Assembly (NCBI RefSeq): GCF_036327755.1
Contig: NZ_CP109596.1
Location: 2,356,001 to 2,420,000, forward strand
Length of the DNA stretch: 64,000 nucleotides
Source: Nocardia sp. NBC_01503
Lineage (GTDB): Bacteria > Actinomycetota > Actinomycetes > Mycobacteriales > Mycobacteriaceae
Reading direction: 5' to 3'
Both the position numbers and the translations under genes were made by a program. How positions within the stretch are numbered: position 1 is the first letter of the stretch; each line of letters opens with the position of its first letter. Under the pieces are notes generated by a model, which saw nothing but the letters and a program-made list of their open reading frames with translations, searched no databases and had not been told where the DNA came from. Positions 55,885-64,000 of the stretch are shown one piece after another.

Positions 55885-56862
55885 ATGGCCGGCTTTCTCC
55901 TGCGACGCGCGCTGAACTATGTCGTGCTGCTCGTGCTGGCGTCGTTCCTGGTATTCACCGTGGCGTCCCTCACGTTCACGCCACTGGACTACCTGGAACA
56001 GCGCAATCCGAGACCGCCGCAATCGGTCATCGATGCCAAACGTGCCGAGCTGCACCTGGATGATCCGATCCCGCAGCGGTATCTGGCGTGGGCGGGGGAC
56101 GTCGTACACGGCGACTTCGGCAAGACGCTCGCTGGACAGCCGGTCAGTCAGGAGCTGCCGCGCCGGATCGGGGTGAGCCTGCGACTGTTGATCATCGGTT
56201 CGCTGGTCGGCACGGTGCTGGGTGTGCTCATCGGTGCGGCGAATGCCATCCGCCAGTACAAATTCAGTGACTATCTGAGCACCGTCATCTCGCTGCTACT
56301 GCTGTCCACACCGGTATTCCTGCTCGCGACCCTGTTGAAATACGGTGCGCTGGAGATCAACCTGTCCACCGGGAAGCAAATCTTCCTCTACACAGGTGAA
56401 ACCTCGGCGACGCAGGTGCACGGCCTGTGGAATCAGATCGTGGACCGCGCACAGCACCTGGTGATCCCCACCCTGGGCCTCGCACTCGGAGCCATGGCCG
56501 GATACAGCCGCTACCAACGCAATGCGATGCTCGATGTGCTGGGCAGCGATTTCATTCGCACCGCGCGCGCCAAGGGCCTCACCCGTAGCCGCGCCCTCTA
56601 CAAACACGGACTGCGCACCGCGCTGATACCCATGGCGACGCTGTTCGCCTACAGCTTCGGCGGTCTCATCACCGGCGCGACCTTCACCGAGAAGATCTTC
56701 GGCTGGCATGGCGTGGGTGAGTGGCTGGTGGACGCGATCAACGCGCAGGACATAAATATCGTGCTGACGGTGACCGTGTTCGCGGGTCTGGTGGTGCTGC
56801 TCTCAGGCCTGCTCTCGGACGTCGTGTACGCGTTCCTCGACCCCCGGGTGCGTGTCGGATGA
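55885..56862 (+). CDS. Peptide ABC importer permease (OppB/DppB type)
   Basis: 325-residue permease with six membrane segments and a short N-terminal family-specific region ('LNYVVLLVLASFLVFTVASL'). The cytoplasmic coupling (EAA-type) loop reads 'DFIRTARAKGLTRSRALYKH'. Start ATG 55885 with GAGAGGGAC upstream. First gene of a plus-strand operon B-C-DF-A-A; its stop overlaps the next start by 4 bp. Imports oligopeptides, dipeptides or similar; ligand unknown. Divergent from the HAD gene. Confidence 0.92.
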   Translation: MAGFLLRRALNYVVLLVLASFLVFTVASLTFTPLDYLEQRNPRPPQSVIDAKRAELHLDDPIPQRYLAWAGDVVHGDFGKTLAGQPVSQELPRRIGVSLRLLIIGSLVGTVLGVLIGAANAIRQYKFSDYLSTVISLLLLSTPVFLLATLLKYGALEINLSTGKQIFLYTGETSATQVHGLWNQIVDRAQHLVIPTLGLALGAMAGYSRYQRNAMLDVLGSDFIRTARAKGLTRSRALYKHGLRTALIPMATLFAYSFGGLITGATFTEKIFGWHGVGEWLVDAINAQDINIVLTVTVFAGLVVLLSGLLSDVVYAFLDPRVRVG

Positions 56863-57782
56863 CAGATGTGGAGATCATCGTCCAGGGTGCGCCGCAGGCG
56901 ACGGGGCGACGCAAACTGGTGTGGCGGCGCTTCCTGCGCAACAAGATCGCGGTCACCGCCGCAATCGTGCTGATACTCCTGTTCGTGGTGGCCTTCGCGC
57001 TGCCACATTTCATCCAGTACAGCTACACCGATATCGACCCGACCTCGAAGTTGCAGCCACCCGGCCCGAAACACTGGTTCGGCACCACCTCGCTCGGTGA
57101 GGACGTTCTCGCGCAGACGCTGCGAGGTTTGCAGAAATCACTGGTCATCGGCTTCGGCGCGGCGATCATCGGGGCCGTCATCGCCACCGTCGCCGGATCG
57201 GTGGCGGGTCTACTCGGCGGCTGGACCGATAGGGCCATCATGTGGCTGGTCGACCTGCTGCTGGTGGTCCCGAGCTTCATCATGATCGCGCTGTTCGCTC
57301 CAAAGACCAAGGGCAATGGCTCGGTCTTCCTGCTGACCTTCCTGATCGCCGGATTCGGCTGGATGATCAGCGCCCGCATCATCCGCGGCCTCTCCATGAG
57401 CCTGCGTGAACGTGAATTCGTGCGCGCCGCAAGGTATATGGGCGCATCGACCTGGACGGTCATCACCACGCACGTGGTACCGAATATCGCGTCCATCCTG
57501 ATCATCGACACCACCCTCGCGGTCGGCGGCGCGGTCATGGCCGAAACCGGTTTGAGCTTCTTGGGATTCGGCGTGCAGCCGCCTGATGTGTCACTGGGCT
57601 CGCTTATCGGCACCTACAGCAAGTCCGCGCTGACGTACCCGTGGACGTTCATGTTCGCCGGCGGCTTTCTGATCACCATCGTGTTGTGCGCCAACCTCAT
57701 GGGCGACGGACTGCGCGACGCCTTCGACCCGAGCGCGAAGAAAGCGCGGGCCAAGCAGTCGCGGAAGAAGGCTGAGAAATGA
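56859..57782 (+). CDS. Peptide ABC importer permease (OppC/DppC type)
   Basis: 307-residue partner permease with an N-terminal helix (~30-50), a periplasmic segment with '[19 protein letters not shown]', and five further helices. Coupling loop '[20 protein letters not shown]'. Start ATG 56859 overlaps the oppB-like stop as ATGA; the frame also reads through the end of the previous gene, which is not used. The stop overlaps the ATPase start by 4 bp, so all three subunits are translationally coupled. The C terminus is Lys/Arg-rich. Confidence 0.92.
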   Translation: MTDVEIIVQGAPQATGRRKLVWRRFLRNKIAVTAAIVLILLFVVAFALPHFIQYSYTDIDPTSKLQPPGPKHWFGTTSLGEDVLAQTLRGLQKSLVIGFGAAIIGAVIATVAGSVAGLLGGWTDRAIMWLVDLLLVVPSFIMIALFAPKTKGNGSVFLLTFLIAGFGWMISARIIRGLSMSLREREFVRAARYMGASTWTVITTHVVPNIASILIIDTTLAVGGAVMAETGLSFLGFGVQPPDVSLGSLIGTYSKSALTYPWTFMFAGGFLITIVLCANLMGDGLRDAFDPSAKKARAKQSRKKAEK

Positions 57783-59650
57783 GCGAAGACACAGCGGCCG
57801 AGAAGCGGCGCACCACCGCGCCGCTGCTGGAGATCGGCGACCTGCGGGTGTCCTTCCCTGGTGAGGAAGGCCGCGTTGATGCGGTGCGCGGAGTCAACTT
57901 CGCTGTCAACGACGGTGAAGTGCTGGCGATCGTGGGCGAGTCCGGCTCCGGCAAATCGGTGTCTTCGATGGCAATCATGGGTCTGCTCCCGGAACAGGCG
58001 CGCGTGCAGGGGTCGATTCGACTGCGCGGCCGGGAGCTGCTGGGCTTGGATGACAAGCAGATGTCCACACTGCGCGGCAGTAGCGTGTCCATGGTCTTCC
58101 AGGACCCGCTGTCCGCGCTCACCCCGGTCTATCGGATCGGCGATCAGATCGCGGAAGCGCTGCTGGCACACCGCAAAATGAGCAAGCACGAAGCCGCCAC
58201 AAAGGCGATCGACTTGCTTGATTTGGTGGGCATCCCCGATCCCGAGGTGCGTGCCAAGGCTTTTCCGCACGAGTTCTCCGGTGGCATGCGTCAGCGCGTG
58301 GTAATCGCGATGGCCATTGCGAACGATCCCGAACTCATCATCTGCGATGAGCCGACCACGGCCCTCGATGTGACCGTGCAGGCGCAGATTCTGAACCTGC
58401 TGCGCAAGGCGCGCGATATCACCGGCGCGGGGGTCATCTTCATCACCCACGATATGGGTATCGCCGCCACCCTCGCCGATCGCGTGGCCGTCATGTACGC
58501 GGGGCGAATCGTCGAAACCGCACCGGCAGCAGAGCTTTTCAGGACCCCGCGGATGCCGTATACGGTGGGCTTGCTCGGCTCCATCCCACGCATGGACGGT
58601 CCGGCGCGCGCCGCACTCATCCCGATCGTCGGCTCACCACCCGCCATGCACAATCTGCCGCCCGGCTGCTCCTTCGCGCCACGCTGCCCAATCGCCATCG
58701 ATGACTGTATGGCCGCCGAACCACCGCTGGAAGACACGAGTCCGGGGCACCGCGCGGCCTGCATTCGCACCGCGGAGATCGGCACCCAGGAGCTGTTCAC
58801 GGCCTACCGCAAGGAGATCGAGACACCGGAGGAGGTCGCCGAGATCGATACCGCCCAGGTGGTGCTGAAGGTGACCGAGCTGCGCAAGACCTTCCCGATC
58901 ACCAAGGGTGTGGTGTTCCGCCGCACCACCGGTGAGGTGAAGGCTGTGGACGGCATCAGTTTCGAGGTGCGTGCGGGCAGAACCCTTGCGCTGGTGGGCG
59001 AATCGGGGTCCGGCAAGTCGACCACACTCACGCAGATCATGGATCTGCTGAAGCCGGAGGGCGGCAGTATCGAGATCCTCGGCCACGATGTCACCACGCT
59101 GACCAAGCCGCAGCGTCGCGAGATCCGCCGCAAGATGCAGATCGTCTTCCAGGATCCGTCGTCCTCACTCGATCCGCGCCTACCCATCTCCGACGCCATC
59201 GCCGAACCGCTGCGCATCAACGGTCGCTCGCGCGATGAGATCAACAGGCGGGTGCCGGAGCTGCTGGAGCAGGTCGGACTGCGCCCCGAACATGCCGATC
59301 GGTATCCGGCGGACTTCTCCGGCGGCCAGAAGCAGCGCATCAATGTGGCTCGGGCGTTGGCGCTGGATCCCGAGCTGCTCGTTCTCGACGAACCCGTCTC
59401 GTCACTGGATGTCTCGATCCAAGCGGGTGTGCTCAATCTGCTGCGTGACCTGCAAACAGAGCGTGGTCTGTCATATCTGTTCGTCTCACATGACCTGTCC
59501 GTGGTGCGAAATCTAGCGCACGACATCGCGGTCATGTATCGAGGACAGATAGTCGAATACGGTCCGGCGGAACGCGTTTTCTCTGCTCCGGAGCATGAAT
59601 ACACCCGCGCCCTGATCGACGCGGTGCCCGTTCCGGTAGCGACCCGGTAG
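57779..59650 (+). CDS. Fused peptide ABC importer ATPase (OppD-OppF type)
   Basis: 623-residue fusion of two ABC ATPase domains. First half (~10-330): Walker A '[10 protein letters not shown]', signature 'FSGGMRQRV', Walker B '[13 protein letters not shown]', and the OppD C-terminal motif with Cys residues '[14 protein letters not shown]'. Second half (~355-620): Walker A '[11 protein letters not shown]', signature 'FSGGQKQRI', Walker B '[13 protein letters not shown]'. Both sites appear competent. Such D-F fusions are common in actinobacterial Dpp/Opp systems. Start ATG 57779 overlaps the permease stop; 11 bp separate it from the first binding-protein gene. Confidence 0.94.
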   Translation: MSEDTAAEKRRTTAPLLEIGDLRVSFPGEEGRVDAVRGVNFAVNDGEVLAIVGESGSGKSVSSMAIMGLLPEQARVQGSIRLRGRELLGLDDKQMSTLRGSSVSMVFQDPLSALTPVYRIGDQIAEALLAHRKMSKHEAATKAIDLLDLVGIPDPEVRAKAFPHEFSGGMRQRVVIAMAIANDPELIICDEPTTALDVTVQAQILNLLRKARDITGAGVIFITHDMGIAATLADRVAVMYAGRIVETAPAAELFRTPRMPYTVGLLGSIPRMDGPARAALIPIVGSPPAMHNLPPGCSFAPRCPIAIDDCMAAEPPLEDTSPGHRAACIRTAEIGTQELFTAYRKEIETPEEVAEIDTAQVVLKVTELRKTFPITKGVVFRRTTGEVKAVDGISFEVRAGRTLALVGESGSGKSTTLTQIMDLLKPEGGSIEILGHDVTTLTKPQRREIRRKMQIVFQDPSSSLDPRLPISDAIAEPLRINGRSRDEINRRVPELLEQVGLRPEHADRYPADFSGGQKQRINVARALALDPELLVLDEPVSSLDVSIQAGVLNLLRDLQTERGLSYLFVSHDLSVVRNLAHDIAVMYRGQIVEYGPAERVFSAPEHEYTRALIDAVPVPVATR

Positions 59651-59661
59651 GAGGGTGTCGG

Positions 59662-61326
59662 ATGCGTAGCGGACGAGGTTGCGCCGCAGTCGTTTTGGCT
59701 GCCGGATTGGCGCTGGTGGCCTGCGGTGGCGGTGATACCACCGCCACGGGCACTGGCGAACTCGGTATCACGGCCGATATCAATCCACATGTGCGCGAGG
59801 ACATCCGGGACGGCGGCGATCTCCGGCTCGCCATGACCTCGTTCCCCGCCAACTGGAACACCCTCCAGATCGATGGCAATGAGGGCGAAATCGCGGAGTT
59901 GGTCAAACCACTCATGCCCCGCTCATTCCTGACCGACCCCTCCGGCAACCTCACGGTCGACCACGACTACTTCACCGACGTGCGGATGACCAGCACGAAT
60001 CCGCAGGTCGTCAGCTACACCATCAACCCTGAGGCGGTGTGGTCGGACGGCTCTCCGATCACCTGGCAGGACATCGCAGCGCAGGCACACGCGCTGAGTG
60101 GCAAGGACACTCGCTATCTGATAGCCATATCCAATGGCTTCGACCGGGTCGCCAAGGTAGAGCGCGGGACGGACGACCGGCAGGCGATCATCACCTTCGA
60201 GAAGCCCTATGCCGACTGGCGCGGCCAGTTCGCGGGCAACTCCATGCTGTATCCCAAACAGGTGACGGCCGACCCGGAGTCATTCAACAGGTCCGAGATC
60301 GACGCGATCGGACTCACCGGCGGGCCGTTCGTGGTGCGCTCCGCCGACCGCACCTCCGGCCTGATCACATTGGCCCACAACCCGAAATGGTGGGGTAGCG
60401 CCCCCAAACTCGACACCATCGTCTACCGGGTGCTGGACAGCAATGCCTGGACACAGGCCTTGCAGAACAAGGAGATCGACGCGGCCCTGCTGCGCACCAT
60501 CAACGATCTGCAGAATGTGCGCGCCGTCCCCGGCCTCACTATTCGACAGGCACCGCTGAACCGCTGGCGCCACTTCACATTCAACGGCGCCCCCGGCTCC
60601 ATCCTCGCCGATCAGCAACTGCGCGTGGCCATTTCGAAGGCCATCGATCGGCAACGGATCGCCGACACCATGCAGAACGGCCTGACCACCAAACCCGCCC
60701 CGCTGAACAACCACATCTTCCTGCGCGGCCAGCACGGGTATCAGGACAACAGCCTCGGCTTCGATCCCGGGGCCGCCGCAGCGGAACTCGACGCGCTCGG
60801 CTGGGTACGCGACGGCGACGGTCGAGTCAAAGACGGTAAGCGCCTGGTGATTCGGGACGTCATGTACAACGACGACACCTGGGTCCAGATCGCCAAGCTC
60901 ATTCAGCAGGATCTGGGTAAGGTCGGGGTCGAACTCACCATCGACACCCGACCCGGCAGCCGCTATTTCACCGATGTCATCCAGCCCGGTGATTTCGATG
61001 TATGTCAATTCGTATTTCAGGGTGATGCGTTCCCGTTCAACGGAATACCGCAGATCTACGGGTATCACCCGGACAATCTCCAGGCCAATTTCGGACGCAT
61101 CGGCTCACCCGAACTCAATGAGCTGATCGACAAGACGCTATCGGAACTGGATCCGGAGAAGGCCATCGAACTCGCCAACCAAGTGGATCGCAAGGTCTTC
61201 GAGGAAGGTCATTCGCTGCCGCTCGTTCAGAACGAAGGTAACTTCGGCGTCCGATCCGACCTGGCCAATTATGGTGCCCCCGGATTGGCTTCCTACGACT
61301 ACACCACGATCGGGTTCTTGAAGTAA
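59662..61326 (+). CDS. Substrate-binding lipoprotein 1, family 5
   Basis: 554-residue lipoprotein receptor of the peptide importer. Signal peptide with lipobox 'LVACGGG' (Cys ~21). Cluster C (family 5) solute-binding fold: 'VVSYTINPEAVWSDGSPITWQDI', 'FTFNGAPGSILADQQLRVAI', 'NNHIFLRGQHGYQDNS', ending 'YDYTTIGFLK'. Start ATG 59662 with GGAGGG upstream. It delivers ligand to the BC permease; a second paralogous receptor follows, so the transporter may serve two ligand pools. Confidence 0.92.
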   Translation: MRSGRGCAAVVLAAGLALVACGGGDTTATGTGELGITADINPHVREDIRDGGDLRLAMTSFPANWNTLQIDGNEGEIAELVKPLMPRSFLTDPSGNLTVDHDYFTDVRMTSTNPQVVSYTINPEAVWSDGSPITWQDIAAQAHALSGKDTRYLIAISNGFDRVAKVERGTDDRQAIITFEKPYADWRGQFAGNSMLYPKQVTADPESFNRSEIDAIGLTGGPFVVRSADRTSGLITLAHNPKWWGSAPKLDTIVYRVLDSNAWTQALQNKEIDAALLRTINDLQNVRAVPGLTIRQAPLNRWRHFTFNGAPGSILADQQLRVAISKAIDRQRIADTMQNGLTTKPAPLNNHIFLRGQHGYQDNSLGFDPGAAAAELDALGWVRDGDGRVKDGKRLVIRDVMYNDDTWVQIAKLIQQDLGKVGVELTIDTRPGSRYFTDVIQPGDFDVCQFVFQGDAFPFNGIPQIYGYHPDNLQANFGRIGSPELNELIDKTLSELDPEKAIELANQVDRKVFEEGHSLPLVQNEGNFGVRSDLANYGAPGLASYDYTTIGFLK

Positions 61327-61381
61327 CTTTCGGCAGCCCTACAAGTACCGACGAGCCGTCCCCCGGCGGAAGGAGCGATCC

Positions 61382-63052
61382 ATGCGGATACGTTCGACAG
61401 TCATACGATTCGCGATTCCCATGGTCGCATTGGGTCTGGTGGTGACCGGTTGCAGCGCCAATGACAGCGGCGGCAGCGGCAAAGCCGAGATCGGCAGCAC
61501 CAATGCCGTCAACCCGCATCCGGTAGCGGACCTGGCGGAGGGCGGCAATCTACGACTGGCACTGTCCGCCTTCCCGGAGTCGTTCAACGGGCTGCACGTC
61601 GACGGCAATACCACCGACACCACCGATGTCATCGCTCCGACACTGCCGCAGGCGTTCGTCAGCGACGCCGCCGGTGTCTTGACCGTCGATCACAATTACT
61701 TCACCGACATCCAGATGACCTCCACCAACCCGCAGACGATCACCTACACGATCAACCCCAAAGCGGTCTGGACCGATGGCACTCCCATCACCTGGGAGGA
61801 CATGCAGTCGCAGTGGAAGGCGCTGAACGCCACCGACAACAACTATCAGGTCGCCGGTACTCAAGGCTACGACCAGGTCGGCAAGGTTGAACGGGGCGCC
61901 GACGACCGGCAGGCCGTCGTCACATTCAGCAAACCTTACGGCGAGTGGCAGGGACTCTTCGGCGTGCTGTACCCCAAGGCCGATACCGAATCCCCGCAAG
62001 CCTTCAACGACTGGGCGCGTAACAGCCTGCCCGTCAGCGCGGGACCCTTCATGATCAGCAATCTGGATCGCACCCAGAACCGAATCACCCTCAGCCGCAA
62101 CCCCAGTTGGTGGGGCGACAAACCGGTTTTGGACAACATCACCTTCAGTGTGCTCGACCACACCGCGGTGCTACCCGCCATTCAGAACAATGAGCTCGAC
62201 GAGGCCACGGTATCCGGTCTGGAAATGGTTGTAGGCGCGCGTAATACACCGAACGTGGAGGTCCGGCGAGCACCCGAAGCCACCTTCTCGCTGGTCGCCT
62301 TCAATGGGGCGCCCGGCTCCATCCTCGAGGATGTGAAGCTGCGCCAGGCCATCGCCAAGGCGGTCGACCGGCAGACCATTGTGGAGAACTTCCAGCATGG
62401 CTACGTCGACGACCCGAAGAAGCTCGACAATCACATCTACATGGCGGGACAGACTGGCTACCAGGATAATTCGGAGGTCGTGGCCTTCAATCTGGACGCT
62501 GCCGCCAAGGATCTCGACGCCCTCGGCTGGGTGCTGAAGGGTGATACCCGGGAGAAGGACGGCCGCAAGCTGGAGATCCGCGATGTCATGTACCAGCAGG
62601 ACGCCTGGGTGGACACCGCCAAGATCATCCAGAACAACCTGGCCAAGATCGGCGTGAAGCTCACCATCCAGACCGTGCCGGGCAACGGCCTGTTCACGAA
62701 TGTGATCGATCCGGGTAACTTCGATCTCGCCCAGTACAGCCTGGTGGGTGGCACGCTCCCACTGGGCGCGCTGCGTCAGATCTACTACTACGATCCGGCC
62801 AACTGGCAGGGCAACAAGTCCCGTATCGGCTCGCCCGAACTCAATACCCTCATCGACCAGATCCTCCAGGAATTGGATCCGGCGAAGGCGCGGGAGATGG
62901 CCAACAAGGCCGATCAGATGATCTGGGCCGAGGTGCATTCCCTCCCGCTCAACCAGGCTGCGGGCACCCATGCGACCCGCGTCAACCTGGCCAACTGGGG
63001 CGCGTTCGGTATGGCCTCCCCCGACTACACGAAAATCGGCTTCCTCAAGTGA
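61382..63052 (+). CDS. Substrate-binding lipoprotein 2, family 5
   Basis: 556-residue paralogue of the preceding receptor. Lipobox 'VVTGCSAN' (Cys ~23), then the same order of motifs: 'ITYTINPKAVWTDGTPITWED', 'VAFNGAPGSILEDVKLRQAI', 'DNHIYMAGQTGYQDNS', ending 'PDYTKIGFLK'. Similar over the whole length, indicating tandem duplication, but differences in the central ligand-contact regions suggest divergent ligands. Start ATG 61382 with GGAAGGAG upstream. Stop overlaps the next gene's GTG by 4 bp. Confidence 0.92.
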   Translation: MRIRSTVIRFAIPMVALGLVVTGCSANDSGGSGKAEIGSTNAVNPHPVADLAEGGNLRLALSAFPESFNGLHVDGNTTDTTDVIAPTLPQAFVSDAAGVLTVDHNYFTDIQMTSTNPQTITYTINPKAVWTDGTPITWEDMQSQWKALNATDNNYQVAGTQGYDQVGKVERGADDRQAVVTFSKPYGEWQGLFGVLYPKADTESPQAFNDWARNSLPVSAGPFMISNLDRTQNRITLSRNPSWWGDKPVLDNITFSVLDHTAVLPAIQNNELDEATVSGLEMVVGARNTPNVEVRRAPEATFSLVAFNGAPGSILEDVKLRQAIAKAVDRQTIVENFQHGYVDDPKKLDNHIYMAGQTGYQDNSEVVAFNLDAAAKDLDALGWVLKGDTREKDGRKLEIRDVMYQQDAWVDTAKIIQNNLAKIGVKLTIQTVPGNGLFTNVIDPGNFDLAQYSLVGGTLPLGALRQIYYYDPANWQGNKSRIGSPELNTLIDQILQELDPAKAREMANKADQMIWAEVHSLPLNQAAGTHATRVNLANWGAFGMASPDYTKIGFLK

Positions 63053-63717
63053 CTTTCCGGACAGGTCATCCATTGACCTATCCGGCCGTTGTGACGATCG
63101 GCGCTCTCGCGATTTGCCTCGCTTGGGCGCCGTTCGGCGGTTCGGAGCAGGTTGCCATGCTCGGTACGGTGGCGTTGATTATTTTGGGGTACAGCGCTTT
63201 TCAGTTCGCGAGCGCGTTCGGGTATTTGCCGGTGGGGCTGCCGCGGCGGGCGGGCTGCCGGGATGTGGGCGTGCGGCGGGTGCGGCAGCAGCATCGGCTG
63301 GTGAGTCGGTCGTGGTTGGAGTTCACCACGGGTGGGCGGACGCGGTGGCTGCCGGTGTATTTCGATCCGACGCTGGTGACGCTTACGCAGGGGAATGCCG
63401 AATTGGCCGGGCGCACAATCACAGTGGATGGGGTGCGGGCTTATCCGTCGGGGCGATTGCGGAGTGCGGAGCCGGTGGGGCGGTTGATCGACAATCCGGC
63501 TCGGCCGGATGACGGGGCGGCACTGACCGCGGTGCGGGTCGCGCGGTATGGGCGGCGATTGCTGTTGGATGCGCAGTCGGCGGTGGTCGGGCCATTCGTG
63601 GGCTTGCTATGGGTGTATGTGGCAGGAGGTGGGCCGATGGCTTTCACCGCGGCGACCCTGGTGGGGGCGGCTACCGCGGTGTGGCTTTCGGCGATCCGGG
63701 GGTCCGATCCCAGCTGA
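63049..63717 (+). CDS. Small membrane protein coupled to the ABC importer operon
   Basis: 222-residue protein with two N-terminal membrane helices (~12-28 and ~34-58), a soluble basic middle region (~65-175, with 'SRSWLEFTTGGRTRWLPVYFDP'), and two C-terminal helices (~180-212). Start GTG 63049 overlaps the receptor stop as GTGA. I recognise no domain. Translation coupling suggests expression with the importer, but a role in transport is unproven; the middle region reads like a small beta-rich cytoplasmic domain. Confidence 0.75.
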   Translation: MTFRTGHPLTYPAVVTIGALAICLAWAPFGGSEQVAMLGTVALIILGYSAFQFASAFGYLPVGLPRRAGCRDVGVRRVRQQHRLVSRSWLEFTTGGRTRWLPVYFDPTLVTLTQGNAELAGRTITVDGVRAYPSGRLRSAEPVGRLIDNPARPDDGAALTAVRVARYGRRLLLDAQSAVVGPFVGLLWVYVAGGGPMAFTAATLVGAATAVWLSAIRGSDPS

Positions 63718-63826
63718 CGTTGCGACGGAGGCCAGCACCGGCGCGCATCTCGGCCGGGATCCACACACATTGTGCGCCAACAGTTCTATGTGGATACCCG
63801 CCAGAGGCGCGCCGAGGCGACGGAGG

Positions 63827-64000
63827 TCAATCAGTCTGGGAAGGGCGGTTCCGCGCGCGTTTGGCGGCCTTTTCCTCTGCCTCGGCGCGATCGAGTTCGT
63901 TCGCTTCTTCCAAAGTCGGTGCGCCGCCGCCCAGCCGGGCGGGCACCCAGTACGCGCCCGGCTCATGTACGTAATCCTGCTGCACGTTCAGGAGCATGGC
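63827..64000 (-). CDS. Hypothetical protein, at window edge
   Basis: The frame is open from the stop at 63827 to the edge (58 codons). It has a plausible conserved core 'DYVHEPGAYWVPARLGGGAP' followed by a charged Ala/Glu/Arg-rich tail ending 'RNRPSQTD'. An ATG at 63997 could be the start, giving 56 residues, or the gene may continue outside. Convergent with the small membrane protein gene. No function recognised. Confidence 0.5.
   Translation of the reverse strand, partial: AMLLNVQQDYVHEPGAYWVPARLGGGAPTLEEANELDRAEAEEKAAKRARNRPSQTD

Noticed and set aside
63607..63966. 119-codon minus-strand frame near the right edge
   Set aside because: Overlaps the 3' end of the small membrane gene and a different frame with a more protein-like C terminus (stop at 63827).

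Overview
The window is GC-rich, densely coded DNA from a mycolic-acid-containing actinomycete, most likely a Nocardia or close relative. It carries the chromosomal arabinogalactan/mycolate cell-envelope locus. The gene order aftA - emb genes - accD4 - pks13 - fadD32 - Culp6-like cutinase - mycolyltransferases - aftB - ubiA - PAP2 phosphatase - glfT2 - glf - LGFP amidase - Cof-type HAD hydrolase follows the Rv3792-Rv3813c region of Mycobacterium tuberculosis. It differs by a large mycolyltransferase expansion, two Ser/Thr kinases placed next to the emb genes, and several accessory insertions. Genus assignment is inference from gene content; no database search was possible.

Layout. 1-13.5 kb: the 3' part of aftA, a GT-C-like membrane protein of unknown role, two tandem paralogous Ser/Thr kinases on the minus strand, then two large arabinosyltransferases (EmbC-like, then EmbB-like). 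13.6-14.7 kb: an alpha/beta hydrolase and a DUF5988-type small protein. 14.7-25.6 kb (minus strand): accD4, pks13, fadD32, a Culp6-like cutinase and a DUF732-type lipoprotein, i.e. mycolate condensation and downstream lipid chemistry. 25.7-36.8 kb (minus strand): eight consecutive antigen-85-type mycolyltransferase genes, all with an intact Ser/Glu/His triad, two carrying LGFP wall-binding repeats. 37-43.8 kb (minus strand): a tightly overlapping operon glf-glfT2-PAP2-ubiA-aftB that makes galactan, supplies the arabinose donor precursor and caps arabinan. 44-55.7 kb: secreted and regulatory accessory genes: a secreted protein of unknown function, a Tyr/Gly-rich membrane protein, a TipA-like MerR regulator, a secreted trypsin-fold protease, an NAD(P)-binding protein, a divergent EamA transporter/MarR regulator pair with shared operators, an MBL-fold hydrolase, a SpoIID-domain protein, an LGFP amidase and a HAD phosphatase. 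55.9-63.7 kb (plus strand): a peptide-type ABC importer operon (permeases B and C, a fused double ATPase, two tandem substrate-binding lipoproteins) with a coupled small membrane protein. A gene fragment lies at the right edge.

How it works together: Glf and GlfT2 build the galactan. UbiA and the PAP2 phosphatase make the decaprenyl-phosphoryl arabinose precursor. AftA primes arabinan, the Emb proteins extend it and AftB caps it. FadD32, AccD4 and Pks13 make the mycolate, and the eight mycolyltransferases attach it to arabinan or trehalose. The strongest candidate for something under-described is the eight-gene mycolyltransferase array. Its internal order (LGFP-type, group A, LGFP-type, group A, then four group-B genes) suggests duplication of a two-gene module plus a separate four-gene expansion. 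Other leads are the paired kinases beside emb, a cluster of DnaA-box-like sites after aftA, and three recognisable operator/promoter structures.
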